Of a stretch of 64,000 bases of DNA, positions 45,650-58,096 are shown one piece after another. Position 1 is the stretch's first letter. Each line of letters starts with the position of its first letter. The translations under genes were made by a program, and so were the position numbers. Origin of the DNA: Hofstenia miamia (lineage: Eukaryota; Xenacoelomorpha; Acoela); the NCBI GenBank assembly GCA_004352715.1, contig SCFE01000009.1, positions 2,754,594 to 2,818,593 of the forward strand, written 5' to 3'. The notes beneath the pieces are model-generated. The model was not told where the DNA came from. It made no database searches and saw only the letters and a program-made list of their open reading frames with translations.

Positions 45650-47380
45650 AATACAACTACAATGCCCAACACCTGAATATGATGACAAAGCAATTGCATG
45701 TGCTCGAAGTAATCAACTGTTTCATATCTGGTAATGCTCCTGATGAAATTCCACCATATCTTTGTGGAGCTAATCTTTTTGCATTGAAGAAAAAGGACGG
45801 TGAAATTCGCCCAATTGCTGTGGGAGAAGTTCTTCGAAAATTGATTGCCAAATGCTTATGTCAATTGTCAAGGAATAGGCCAGCTGCTCTTTTTTTCCAC
45901 TTCAAGTTGGTGGAGGCATTAAGGGAGGTTGTGAAGCTGTCATCCATGTTTTGAGTGGATTGATAGAAGCTGTTGGATCGAAGACAAATTTAGCATTTCT
46001 CCAGGTAGACATCAAAAATGCATTTAACAGTCTTAATCGTTCAGCAATACATTCTCAGGTTAAACTTCATTTTCCGCAGTTATATCCATGGGTCTATTTT
46101 TGCTACTCCCAGCCTTCGGTTAAAATTTGGATCTAAATCCTTGCCTTCAGCTTGCGGAGTTCAACAAGGTGATCCATTGGCTCCCGTTTTGTTTGCTTTA
46201 GCTATTCACCCGATCATTTTTGCATTGTATTTAGATGATGGTACTCTGGTTGGGGACGTTCCATCTTTTGCAAATTATATGAGTTTGTGGTGTTGGCTAT
46301 GAAAAAAGTAGGCTTGGAAATTAGTTTAACTAAATGTGAAATTTGGTCGCCTAATCCTAATTGCGATTTCAGTGCTTTGCCCAAAACTATCAACAGACGA
46401 AAATGTGGTCTTATAACTCTTGGAGCTCCTATCTCCAAGTCTCCAAAATTTATCCAAGATTTCTTTTCGAAACGTGTCTCAAAGTCCATTGTAATTTCTT
46501 GAAGACCCGCAGTTAGAATTGCATCTGATGAGGAGCTGTGCTTCACTACCTAAGATATCTTTTTGTTTAGGAACTTCTAATCCCGGAACTGTTACAGCAG
46601 AACTGGAAGAATTTGATTCAGCAGTTCATCAGTCTCTAGAAAGTATAGCAGGTTCAGCTGTTTCTGTGTCACAATGACTACATGTATCTTTGCCAATGTC
46701 TAAATGAGGTCTTGGATTACCACTAGCGTCAACAATTGCTTCTGCAGAGTTCTTAGAGTCATATGTGGACAATAAAGAACTAATTTGTTTATGTAAACAG
46801 ATTGTTTCTGTTGATGATTATATTTACTCTGTGCCACATCAGTGTTTGCAAGAACTTTCTAGCAAAGGAATAGCGTTGACTGAAATGCTTTTACACATGG
46901 CCCCAAAAGCACAGAAGTCTATTTGTTCACTTTTAGGGCAAGTTAGCCAGAATAATTGTTTACCCTCCAATTTGTCTCCTCGCGATAAAGCAAAACTTCT
47001 CTCTTGTTCCATGCCAGGAAGTGGGGATTGGTTGGCTGCGATTGCCTTGAAAGCACTTGGTCATTCCTTCTCTCCTGCTGAATTCCGAATTTTGCTTTGT
47101 TATCGGCCTGGCATCCCCTTAATTGATGATGACAAAAAATGTCTAAAATGCTTTAGGCCTTTGGATTTATTCGGTGATCATGCTATGTCATGCGCGGTTG
47201 ATGGTGAAAGAATTGCGCGTCATTATCGAATCAGGACGCTATTTTTGCAACTGCTTCTAAATGTGCTTTGTCTCCTGTGCTTGAAAAGTCTAACCTCATT
47301 GAGTCTCGTGCTCGTCCTGGGGTCATCTTTTTGCATGCTGGTCTTCTGCACTTAATCGAGTGCAATTAAATGAAAGCAAT
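45650..47380 (+). mobile_element. RLE-type (R2/R4/Utopia-like) non-LTR retrotransposon, degenerate
   Basis: Plus-strand frames give an RT with LKKKDGEIRPIAVGEVLRKL and AKCLCQLSRN, then after a frameshift PLQVGGGIKGGCEAVIHVLS, LQVDIKNAFNSLNRSAI, GVQQGDPLAPVLFALAIHPI and the catalytic YLDDGTLVGD (46228-46257), all key residues intact. The C-terminal frame (46765-47355) carries GDWLAAIALKALGHSFSPAE and a Cys/His motif C-L-K-C ... FGDHAMSC ... ARH. In the related elements I know, this precedes a restriction-like endonuclease, which is missing here. Several frameshifts and deletions. Assignment to a named clade is by memory of conserved motifs and should be tested. Confidence 0.75.
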
Positions 47381-49221
47381 TTGCAAAGGGTCAAAATATA
47401 CCAATGACCAATCTGCCTGAATTTTCCAGCCCAAACCCACAAGTATTAGGACCAGTGGATTGACAAAGACCCAGACCAAGTCCGTTAAGTGTTCAATATT
47501 AGGTCTACATGTTAAAGATAAACCGTAGTTTGTCTGAAATTATAACCGAGGCTGGGGAAAAGAACGATTAATATAGAAATTTATAGTTCTTGAAATTCTT
47601 CATTTTACTGTTCATTTTTATCAATATTCTTTAGTCAATCAAAAGTAAATTTATTCTGCTATTGGTCAAATCTCGACAAAAAATGCTTCATATCGTTAAA
47701 AATCTAAATAAAATAATCTGCCAATAGAAACCATTTCGTACACAGGATTTTCTGACGGGGGGCATCTTAGTCTTGGCCCAAGAAAAACTTTGAAAATTTT
47801 GAAAAATAGATTTTAAAAAATGTGTTTCACGAAATCATTTGATTTAACCAAACAAAGTCAATTTCAAAAACCTGACGAGGAGACATTCTACCATGCCCCC
47901 CCTGCGTACGCTACTGGTGGAAACTACTACTATAAAAACAAGAAACACCATAAGCGCTCTGAATTAAGCATTGAAGCAACTGCTTTTCTATTTCCAAATG
48001 TATCATTGGATCACATTGGCCCTACATATTTCACCAAAATAAAGGAAATTTTGAATTTATTTTTAAGATTTTGCAGTTATCATTAAAATAAGAAGCTCCA
48101 ATTTGGGAAAATAGTAGCGTTAAGCGGTTTTGTAAATTTCACTAAGCAGACAATAGGCATATACACCTCTAGGATATTGATAAAATTTTTAATATGCAAG
48201 CTTTTGATTGTCAACGGCACTTTCTGCACTAATTTTGTGTTTTATATATTGTCAAAAAATAATCCCATGTTCGCGGATGCATCCATTTTTTACCGGTATA
48301 TCTAACGACAAAAGGTTGATTGCGAATTGTTTCTAAAATGACATATTAATTAACAGATAATAAATGTAATCGAGACGTTTACTGAAAATTAAAATGGCTA
48401 CTCTAATACATACCCACAAATTTCATTTAGTTTTAATTTACTAAAGCCAAAATTTGTGGTTCTAAGAACAAAAAATTATTTTTGTTATACAAACAAAATT
48501 TCTTTAATGGGAGCACTAGTAAAAACTAAATATAAATTTACGAATACAGCATAAAAGTAATTCATTTGAAATCTCTATCATAGGCTTGTTTACATTGGAA
48601 TACGTTATAATATTCACGTACGATAATGTTAAAAAATCAACATACGAAATTACAAAATGTTTATTCAATCTTGAATTTTAGCAGAAATGTGTATCCTGGG
48701 TTTCACCCCCCTACACAGGATTTCGCAAGAATCTTGTGTTCTTAAGTGAAACATGCATAGTCATTGCAACCAAAGGGAATATCGGAAATTTTCAGTGATA
48801 AGACACCAACCCTAGCAATATATTTTTTTAATCGCTGAGCTAAATTCGAAAATTCTAATTTAATAGCATTTCAAAATTCTCATTAAGCAATAACTATTTT
48901 ACGTTTATGTATATTAAAAGGCCCATGCGAATATGAGGAGAGGTACTTTGGGCAATTTTCTCAAACCTTTAGGTTTCCAACAATGAGTTTTTTATCGGTT
49001 TAGGAAGAAAATATTTCATAAAAATTTAAAAAATTAAGACATAAAGTAGTGAAATACATTTTATTTTGTAAGTATTTAGAGGGGTTTGCAACATAGAAAT
49101 TTTTGCATGTCTTCCTGTAAAAAAGGCGTCCGTTGTTTTACTCGATTATTTCAAATGTAAAATTAATTGACATGATGAAAATAAATATTTTCATTGATAG
49201 GCTTAATTATGATTCAATATG

Positions 49222-49224
<3 letters not shown>
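47381..49224. other. Spacer holding a candidate 961-bp insertion
   Basis: Exact 12-bp direct repeats TACACAGGATTT at 47739-47750 and 48712-48723 flank 961 bp whose ends are G-rich (TCTGACGGGGGGCATC at left) and C-rich (TTTCACCCCCC at right). Inside is an 88-codon frame (47820-48086, DEETFYHAPPAYATGGNYY) without recognised domain. The rest of the spacer shows nothing. Confidence 0.45.

Positions 49225-49269
<45 letters not shown>
49225..49269. repeat. (TA)n microsatellite downstream of the I-SMAD exon
   Basis: TA tract about 35 bp beyond the stop codon of the minus-strand I-SMAD exon, within its likely 3' UTR. Confidence 0.85.
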
Positions 49270-49272
<3 letters not shown>

Positions 49273-49304
49273 ATAATTTAAGCATTAAAAAATTTATTAC
49301 AAAA

Positions 49305-49807
49305 TTAAAAATTCATTATGACTTCAATCCAACAAGGACATTTTCCAATTTCTCTCCGAATATAGCAATCGCCAAATCCTTTAGCAAAACTGATACAGAA
49401 AGAACTATGATCAACTGGTTCTGAAACTCTATGTGTAGTGTCTATGATAAGGGAAGGATCAAAAACTTTGTAACAAGAAAAACGAGGTATTTTGATGACA
49501 GTTTGGTTTTGTACAGCAAATAGTGCTGATGACAGAAATATTGGGTGTGAAGAACTGTTGTGAATCCAGACAGCTCCACTGGAGTCTAATTCCAAAACAC
49601 AGTTTATTTTTAGGCGTGTTCTAAGAATAACGTCATTTTGGTGGGACGTTTCAACTGGAGGTAGAAAGGCTTTTGCAACGTGTGTTTCCAATGTGTGAGC
49701 ATTCCGTTTTGAGGATAATGATATGGATGGATGCTTTACTGGTAAAATTGGACCAACGCGTTGCATTTCTTCGCGGTAGGCAACGAAACACCAAGGCCTC
49801 TTTTCTT
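49305..49807 (-). CDS. Inhibitory SMAD (SMAD6/7-type), terminal MH2 exon
   Basis: About 167 codons make up most of an MH2 domain. It opens WCFVAYREEMQRVG, which matches the MH2 start of SMAD7 (WCSVAYWEEKTRVG). Then come LRTRLKINCVLELDSSGAVW, IHNSSSHPIFLSS (x-Y-N-R-S-x-x-P-I-F in the family), KIPRFSCYKVFDP, and the L3-loop region SFCISFAKGFGDCYIRREIG. It ends CPCWIEVIMNF-stop, without the SSxS phosphorylation tail of receptor SMADs, as expected for inhibitory SMADs. The exon starts after TTTAGCCTTAG at about 49808, phase 2. MH1 and earlier exons were not found. Role: binds activated type I receptors or R-SMADs and dampens TGF-beta/BMP signalling. The His/Asn-rich variation suggests a divergent lineage. 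Confidence 0.9.
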
Positions 49808-50193
49808 CTAAGGCTAAACATCAAAGTATCATTTTAATATATATTTTCATGACATTCGCAATTTATAATAAACTTTCAGAAACCTAGAACTTTTTGTATT
49901 GCAAGGTTTAAATTCTCGGAAAGTTGAGTTGATTTAAGCATTCATTAGCTAATTGCTTCTACATAAACCTAATGTCGGCAGGCGAGATCAAAATATCTCT
50001 GCCTCTGTGGCACATTTTGCGGCTTCATAGCATCTTGTCCTGAACTGATGAAGCTGGATGTGAGTATGATTTGTACATTACTAGTCCTTATTTATTTTAT
50101 TTATTTTTTTGCCTTTGTCAAATTTGTAAAAATAAATAGTTTTCATCAATAAATATAATGTCAATGCTTAATGACTTCTAATTTAATTAAATT
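49808..50193 (-). other. I-SMAD intron sequence upstream of the terminal exon
   Basis: Minus-strand intron ending at the acceptor near 49808, cut off by the N at 50194. No branch point was assigned. Confidence 0.5.
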
Positions 50194-50194
50194 N

Positions 50195-50788
50195 GCCAAA
50201 TGGCGGGGTGTGTTGCAAAATCGGACAGCTTACCGCCATCCATTTCCTGCTGCTTTCCGCAAGCGGCCCGCCAACTTTTTGTTAACTGGGCTGTTAATTA
50301 CTCCCTGTAAATTGTTGTTTAAGTTAGCTTGGCGCTAATTCAACTTATCCAAATTGCTTTGGAAATGTATTCCTTATTCATTGCGATCAAATTTGAAGTA
50401 TTTTTTCAAACTATCTGATGATGTTCAATTGGTTCTCGATTCACCTCCCGTATTCCAAGATGTTACTGATGATTTTCATAATTTCAATCGTTTAATTGGC
50501 GCATATCGTTGTAAGGATTTAGTTACTGCTTTTAATATTCATCCTTGCCGAACTGTTAGATGTCCTATGGGTGAAACTGAACATATTTCCGAAGCAGGTC
50601 GCATTCAGTTTTGCCATTATATTCATTATTTGTGTAACGAATTGACTTGGTTCACAGCCGATTTTGACTCTCACTTTGCTGATATGAGGAGTGATTGGTT
50701 AAAACCAAATGTAAAAGCGTTAGGGAAGTTTGAGATTTTTCCTTCATTAATACAAGTTCCTGAGCTAGGCTTATGTATCATGACGTGT
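50195..50788 (+). other. 594-bp contig of uncertain placement with an open frame
   Basis: Bounded by single Ns at 50194 and 50789. It begins with GC-richer sequence (GCCAAATGGCGGGGTG) and has an open plus-strand frame from 50339 to the end: LRSNLKYFFKLSDDVQLVLD, FNRLIGAYRCKDLVTAFNIH, PCRTVRCPMGETEHISEAG, DMRSDWLKPNVKALGKF. It has several Cys/His but no family I recognise. An upstream in-frame TAA at 50336 follows another open stretch. Because the sequence on either side is the same 828 bp, this piece almost certainly does not belong here. Confidence 0.6.
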
Positions 50789-50789
50789 N

Positions 50790-51617
50790 CAATCGCCAAA
50801 TCCTTTAGCAAAACTGATACAGAAAGAACTATGATCAACTGGTTCTGAAACTCTATGTGTAGTGTCTATGATAAGGGAAGGATCAAAAACTTTGTAACAA
50901 GAAAAACGAGGTATTTTGATGACAGTTTGGTTTTGTACAGCAAATAGTGCTGATGACAGAAATATTGGGTGTGAAGAACTGTTGTGAATCCAGACAGCTC
51001 CACTGGAGTCTAATTCCAAAACACAGTTTATTTTTAGGCGTGTTCTAAGAATAACGTCATTTTGGTGGGACGTTTCAACTGGAGGTAGAAAGGCTTTTGC
51101 AACGTGTGTTTCCAATGTGTGAGCATTCCGTTTTGAGGATAATGATATGGATGGATGCTTTACTGGTAAAATTGGACCAACGCGTTGCATTTCTTCGCGG
51201 TAGGCAACGAAACACCAAGGCCTCTTTTCTTCTAAGGCTAAACATCAAAGTATCATTTTAATATATATTTTCATGACATTCGCAATTTATAATAAACTTT
51301 CAGAAACCTAGAACTTTTTGTATTGCAAGGTTTAAATTCTCGGAAAGTTGAGTTGATTTAAGCATTCATTAGCTAATTGCTTCTACATAAACCTAATGTC
51401 GGCAGGCGAGATCAAAATATCTCTGCCTCTGTGGCACATTTTGCGGCTTCATAGCATCTTGTCCTGAACTGATGAAGCTGGATGTGAGTATGATTTGTAC
51501 ATTACTAGTCCTTATTTATTTTATTTATTTTTTTGCCTTTGTCAAATTTGTAAAAATAAATAGTTTTCATCAATAAATATAATGTCAATGCTTAATGACT
51601 TCTAATTTAATTAAATT
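50790..51617. repeat. 828-bp duplication of the I-SMAD exon region (assembly artefact)
   Basis: Positions 50790-51617 repeat 49366-50193 (offset 1424) with no difference where I compared, including the exon, the acceptor and the intron. Both copies start or stop exactly at single Ns. A natural duplication would not end at both contig edges, so this is an unmerged contig overlap. The minus-strand I-SMAD frame at 50790-51231 is therefore the same exon counted twice. Confidence 0.9.
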
Positions 51618-53926
51618 AAAAATTACAGTCGAAGACAAAAGTCTTTACTGCAAAACATTTATTAATGAAAAGATTAAACTCAAATAATGATCAGTTTTGT
51701 TTGGGATGTAGTATTTGAATAAGACTTAGCAGGAGTGTTGCGGGTCGCACAAATAATAATATTAATAGTAGTGCGCCTAGGTAACAATGTATAAATCTTC
51801 TTCTTGTGATCTAATGAAATTTCTGAGGGTTGCACGGTCTCTTAAAAAAATTTATATATATATATATATATATGCTTGTTAAGAAATATTAGATGACTTT
51901 GATGTGGACACATCTATGGATTTTTCGCTCTCCTGTAATGATGAAGATTTGTGCTAAAAGTTATTCCTCTGTCTGAAAGTAGAAAAAAAGTTTACGTTTT
52001 TTGCAATTAGAAATCCATTTTTTTGTAAAAATATTCGAATTCGTTCCATACCTAGTGTTCCGATAATGAGGCGGTCTAATGCCTATGAGAACAACAATTA
52101 GCTGTTCAGGCGCTACATGCGCAAGTCAGATTTCGCCCAAGAGCACACCTGGACTAGTTTGTGAGGAATCTCAATTTATAGACGATGGGAAAGAGGAGAC
52201 TATTCTCTATCTTGCAATATTATCAGATTTTAAATATCTTCATTAGTTCGTGAGCTACAAAGGCTTGAATATTTGTTGCAGAAACCATTTTTGAAAAATC
52301 CCTAGTAGAATTAGGATTAAACGTTCGGTCGCGAGATTTAGATATAAACTTATATTTGATATTGCAGTGTTCTTCATTAAAGGGTTTTATCAGTTAATTA
52401 TAATCATCAACTAAGATATAAATTCAAAAAAGATATTCGTGCTTCAATACTAGATGGCCTGTTATGTTTAAATGCAATATATTGAAGAAAGCCAAAGTAT
52501 AATAAAGATATTATATTAAAAAGCATTCTTACTCAAAGAGCGCATCAAACAATCCTATAACAACGTTTTTTGTATTAATTCAAGTCTAAATTGGAATTAC
52601 TTTAAGTCCGATAGTGTTTCTTGATATAAAAGTTACATCATGCTTTGAATGCGGATCAATTTTATTAAGAAATAATTAAAAAGAATTTTGGTGAAATCGA
52701 ATTGTAAAGCTCTTTAGCATTTCGATTAAAACAATTTCAATTTTTTGTGAAATTATAAAATTCAATATCACGTATTGATTCGCGTTTTCATGGATTTCAA
52801 AAAACGTCTTTGATTGAAAGTTGCTATAGATGTCAAAAGAACCAAACACCTTTCCTTTGAAAAGAGCAGACTTTGTTGCTTTATCTATTCTGCGCATTTA
52901 CGTTCAAAAGCAAATTGCTTTCACAGAAACGCTTTTGTCATGAAACTTGCAAAGCCCAATTTTCCATTACGAATTCAATCAAAGATATATACATTCATGC
53001 AAAAAATTGAGCGCGGTGTATCAGATAAGATAGACGTCGAAACCAGACCAAATAAAACCATCACAAACGTCATAAATTTTTAAGCTGTTTCGGATGTTCA
53101 AAATTTGCGATAATATCAACTTACTTTAAGTGCAACAATGTTGTTTATTTTAAAAAAATATTTGAGTCAATATATGTTCCTCCCTTAAACGCTTCTATGA
53201 AGTAAACAAAAGCAAACAACGTATATTAGGTGAACAGCTACAATTGTCATACCGATTTCTTGCATGGTAGTCAACCATTAAGAAAAACTACTCAATTCCT
53301 AATCAATTGCATACGCAAGGGGCATATAGTAGAAGGTCTCCACGTAAGGTTTTCAAAATGCATTTTAAATGGCTGAATCAAAAAATTTGATCACAATTGA
53401 GAATGCCTAAAATCCTGGGTATGCTCCTGTTCCTAATCATAATAGGCATGCATGAATATAATAAGTATGTCCTACGCATTATGAACATTTTACTAAACGC
53501 GTACATACCAAATTAATACAGTTGCTGTCAGTTAAGTGATATTCAAGGGTGGATATGATTATTGATTTCTATATCGAACACTACGTAACTCACTCGCACC
53601 ATAACTTGCCGGAAATACACTACAGTTTTAATATACCTTCATCCACCAAGTACAAACATTTTTCGAGTCTATGATGGAAAATTTTATTCAAAAATCTAAA
53701 CACACTGTTCAAAAAATGTAAAAAATCAGGTTTCAATCCTAATATACAAATGTTGACGAATTAGCTGTCCAAAAATAAATGGTTCCGTTTTAACAATACT
53801 CAATTGATATTCTGTGCACTTCAACATAAACTTGAGCAATGATTTTCAATTCATTTACTGATTTAAAATTGAACAAAAAATAAATTTTAAAATATTAGGG
53901 GATTTTCGAAAAGTAAAATTAATTAA

Positions 53927-53931
<5 letters not shown>
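51618..53931. other. Spacer with one microsatellite
   Basis: (TA)n at 51852-51873. The frames at 52676-52897 and 52814-53083 overlap on opposite strands and show no domain; I regard neither as a gene. In the genome this is probably the remaining intron or upstream part of the I-SMAD gene. Confidence 0.4.

Positions 53932-53968
<37 letters not shown>
53932..53968. repeat. (TA)n microsatellite
   Basis: TA tract preceded by an AATT repeat. Confidence 0.85.
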
Positions 53969-53971
<3 letters not shown>

Positions 53972-55576
53972 GATTCAACTTTATTATTTTATTCAATATA
54001 TCAGTAGTATTCACAACTTTTAAATAATGCAAAAACTAAACTTTTGATGACAATTGATAAATGAATTCAGCTGAAATTGAAAAAATATTTTTAAAGTTAT
54101 GCAAATATTTGAATATATTTCAATTAGAAACGCATATGAATGTACCAATTAGTATGCCAGATTTAGAAAATATAACTTTAAGTAAGTAATCTCATGTTAT
54201 CCCTACTCTAGACAAAAAGGAAGACAATTTCCAGCCCCAGACCTAATATCGTCTTGCATAGCTAGTCTGCTAGACTAACTTAGGGCTCTTGTCAGCAACA
54301 AATCTTAAAATGCATTAACTAATAAAGCAATCAATGAAATCCCTTATCCGCCATCGTTTAAATTTAACATTTCAACTGCTCTGAAGCATGTGAGAGAAAT
54401 TAATACAAATGGCTATTTGACCGAAGCTTAGTAAAATTACTGGATAACAGTGATGAATATAGTTAAATTAATAGAGAAAATTTTTCCTATTTTCAATCAA
54501 TAATTAGAAAATATACCCTTTCCGCCTATTTCAATGTACTTTGTTTTCAACACAATGCTTTTATAGATATTGTTTTATTTGGACCAATTAACGCCTCGCC
54601 TTAGGTGCTAGGTATTAAAGCATGGATTCACAAAACCGTGTGCATTTATTAAATAGATAATAGCAATACATTAAGGCTGAGGCAGGGAAATGTTGCATAA
54701 AGCAATATATCAAATTGTGCAGTGTATAATTTATCACGCGCTTCATAATGGACATCGAAAATATGAGGGACAAAAAAATACCTGACAAAAGTCTGCGTGC
54801 ACACTGAAGAGATTGTACTGAGTCAGACTTCGTGGAGTACGCAAAAGCAGACGAAATGTCTAAAATGGCAAACAGCTGAATTCGAGTATTGAATTATTAG
54901 ATAAAATCACCACGTGTTTCGTAACATTAACAATGTAATTTAGATTAATTGCGTTATTATATCTAGAAACAGATGGCTGAGTTTGGCAAGAAGTCTAACA
55001 ATTTATTGAAGTTTGGCGTCGTAAATGCAAATAAATTATATTTGAAATAAACGGTTAATTAATTATTAATTACGTATGAATTTCAAATTAAAATGGAAAA
55101 TAAAGTTTTATTAAAGCAATTAAAATCGTTAAATGAAAAATTATGGTAATTATAAGAGAGAACAAAAGCATTAGGAAATATAAGTTAAGTCAATAGTATC
55201 TTCTGCTAAGTAAAAAGGAAGAGATTTCTTCGTTTTATCCAATATAACGTCATTAAGTAAGTACATTGTTGGAAAGGAAGTAATTAAAAACTTTCCTAGA
55301 ATAGTTTCGTTAGCAGGAGTTATGGTTGAGTTAGCGAAACAAATGCGTTTCTAACGAGAATAATTTATATTTGTTAATAGAACTATTGATTCTGGAAATT
55401 ATCTTAAATACTTTATCAAGATGTTTACTAAATTTTGGAAGGAGCGAATTCAATTTATGCTCTTCTGGAATGATTCAGTGAGAATAACACATACACACAA
55501 GCAACGAAATATATAATAATGTATTGATATCATGTGATAGTAATGAAAGTTGACCGCCCATCAAATTTTACTTAGA

Positions 55577-55578
<2 letters not shown>

Positions 55579-55609
<31 letters not shown>
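55579..55609. repeat. (TA)n microsatellite
   Basis: TA tract. Confidence 0.85.
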
Positions 55610-58030
55610 ACAATTTCAACATAGGTATTTTAATAATTGATGTAAAAAATGCAACCAGTTACATCAAAACAATAGATTGCTTGCATTTTAAATTCTCATT
55701 TCACTTAAAAATACTACCATGATTATATATGGTGCTAAATGTCATTGTTTTGTATAAAGAGCTGATATATATACTGATATATAACATGTATAATGTATAA
55801 TGTATATGTATAACATGTTTACCACGTGGGCAATTTTGGGGTCTGGTTCTAATGTGCTTTTTTTCAAACCAGGTAAGAGAAAGTTTGCTAATTAGCAAAA
55901 GAAAGCGTCTTAATTGTTTGTTACAAAGATTTATGATATATGACTCTTTGAAATTTAAGTAACAGCTGTCAGAACAAGAACTTAAACGTGATGAGGGGAT
56001 GGAAGCTGCTGTTCTAGTTGATCAAAAGAAAAAATTCCGCAATCTCACATTTTGACAATAAATTTGAAAAGCTGTCATGATGAAATTGTATTCCAGATGT
56101 ACTCATAATTAAATTTTTTTGAAACAACTAATTTTGCAAAGGTTATTACAATAATTAATTTATATTTATTATTTGACATACATGTACATGTACATACATC
56201 TTATTACTCAAAAAGGTGAGTGTTGGGTTGGTGTATATCAAAACAGTAGTACGAGTGCGTTTTGGGCTTACTTTAAATCGTTAATTTTTCTATAAACAAT
56301 TTAATTTAATTATCCAACAATTATATAGTGGGTACAATTTCAAAACTACTCAGTTTTCATTGTCTAAAATACTTATCGTCTCAACTATGGGATATCTAGT
56401 TCAAGGAGTTCGAAAACACTAATTGTAAGCGATAAAAGCTCAAATACAAACGGAAATGCTACAATTAAAATGAAATGATTTAAAATTGAAGAATAGTAAA
56501 AATCTAAGTTTTTACCGGGTGACTTTCAAAAAATTTGCAAAAATTTCGGAAAATGCAAAAATTTTTGTGCTCAACGCTTGCTAAATTACATATAAAATAC
56601 CTGTTTTTAAGGTTTTATATTTGTAGGGTATGGAAAAAATCGTTCTTACTAATAGCAAGACACCAAGGAAAAAAATTGTATAATTATAAACAGGATTCTG
56701 TTAAGCGCTATTTAAAACTACAGATAAATAGTATAGACAATGCTCATGTTATTATGTATAATTTAAAGCAGGTCGTTATTACATTAGCTTGTGTGTAGCT
56801 CAAAGAAATGAAGAATTTTCACTAAGTAATAAATAAAGAACAAATAGTGCTTTACATTATGTGAAGTAATACGTTTCTAAGGATTTAATTAAATTTCAAG
56901 AGGACAATAAACACCGCCCCTCCATTTAAAAGTTCAAGAATTCACAGCTGAGAAAACTTAATAGAAAATCACCAAATAAGTAATTATGAATTTTCCCCCA
57001 AGATTTGCTGTAATAAAAAAGCGGCGTCAAGCAGGATGTAATAACACACTGCTCGACTCGATTTTGATTGGTTGTCTAGTCCGTGTGACGGCGATATTTC
57101 TGGCTTTGCGATGTCATTTTGTCAACAACTTTGATGTCATTTTTTGATTAAAACAAGTAATTTATAATTCATGAAGAAGAGAAGAAACTTAAAAAGAGTA
57201 TAATTAAAACCTTTACGATATAATTTATTGCTCGCCGTTTTGTAAAATCATAAAACGTTAATGCTGAAATATTAGTGAAATTTATCAAAGAACCTAACGC
57301 GCGCTGATATTGCCTTGAAGCAACGATGAAAGAATTCATACATTTACGATCAGTGGCTAACATGTAATATGAAGAAAAAATGATTTTTAAAAACTTGACA
57401 AGAATGGTTAGAAATTTCCTTGAAAAATATTATGTGAAAATTAAAGATATTCATTGGGAATGAGACACAAAAAGTTATGATAAAGTTATAATTAAAACTA
57501 ATAGTTTTTTAATTTTTTCAATGACTGTGATTCATAGTTGCACATCCATACTTATACAATATGATCTACTAACCAAATTTTACCTTTGTATAAACTGTGT
57601 GCTCCACCATGAACGCAAGAAAATTATTTTTTGTAAAAATAGTGTTCTCAGGGTAAAATAAAAGCGCTTGAAAATACACGAATGCACACTAAAATTCCAG
57701 TATAAAACTAAAATTACAGAAAAACCTCCTACATAGCAATTCCTTATTCATATATAAAACAAGCATTTGAACATAAATACAAAATGATTAAAACAATATA
57801 CTTCAAGAGATAAGTAAATACTAAATCATATAGAATTACATAAAATCCTTCATTTAGGAAGGACGCAAAATTTTAATTTATCTGAACGATAACTCTGTAG
57901 TTAACTTTGCTTTACAAAATTTATGAAAATATCTTTATTCTTTTCAAAAAAATGATTTTTTAATTACTTTAAAACTAAATTACTAATGTGAATTAAGCTG
58001 TGAGACAAATCTCTCTTTACCTTATTCATA

Positions 58031-58096
58031 TGCAATGGAAGTTTAGTGTGCTTTTAGGAGATTTGCAATGGAAGTTTAGTGTGCTTTTAGGAGATT
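58031..58096. repeat. Perfect 33-bp tandem duplication
   Basis: The unit starting TGCAATGGAAGTTTAGTGTG occurs twice head to tail with no mismatch. Very recent slippage, or an assembly error. Confidence 0.9.

Noticed and set aside
50790-51231. A second I-SMAD gene copy
   Set aside because: No difference seen over the 828 bp shared with the first copy, and both end at contig joins: assembly overlap, not a paralogue.
52676-53083. Overlapping frames on both strands
   Set aside because: Neither has a recognised domain, and opposite-strand overlap suggests chance.
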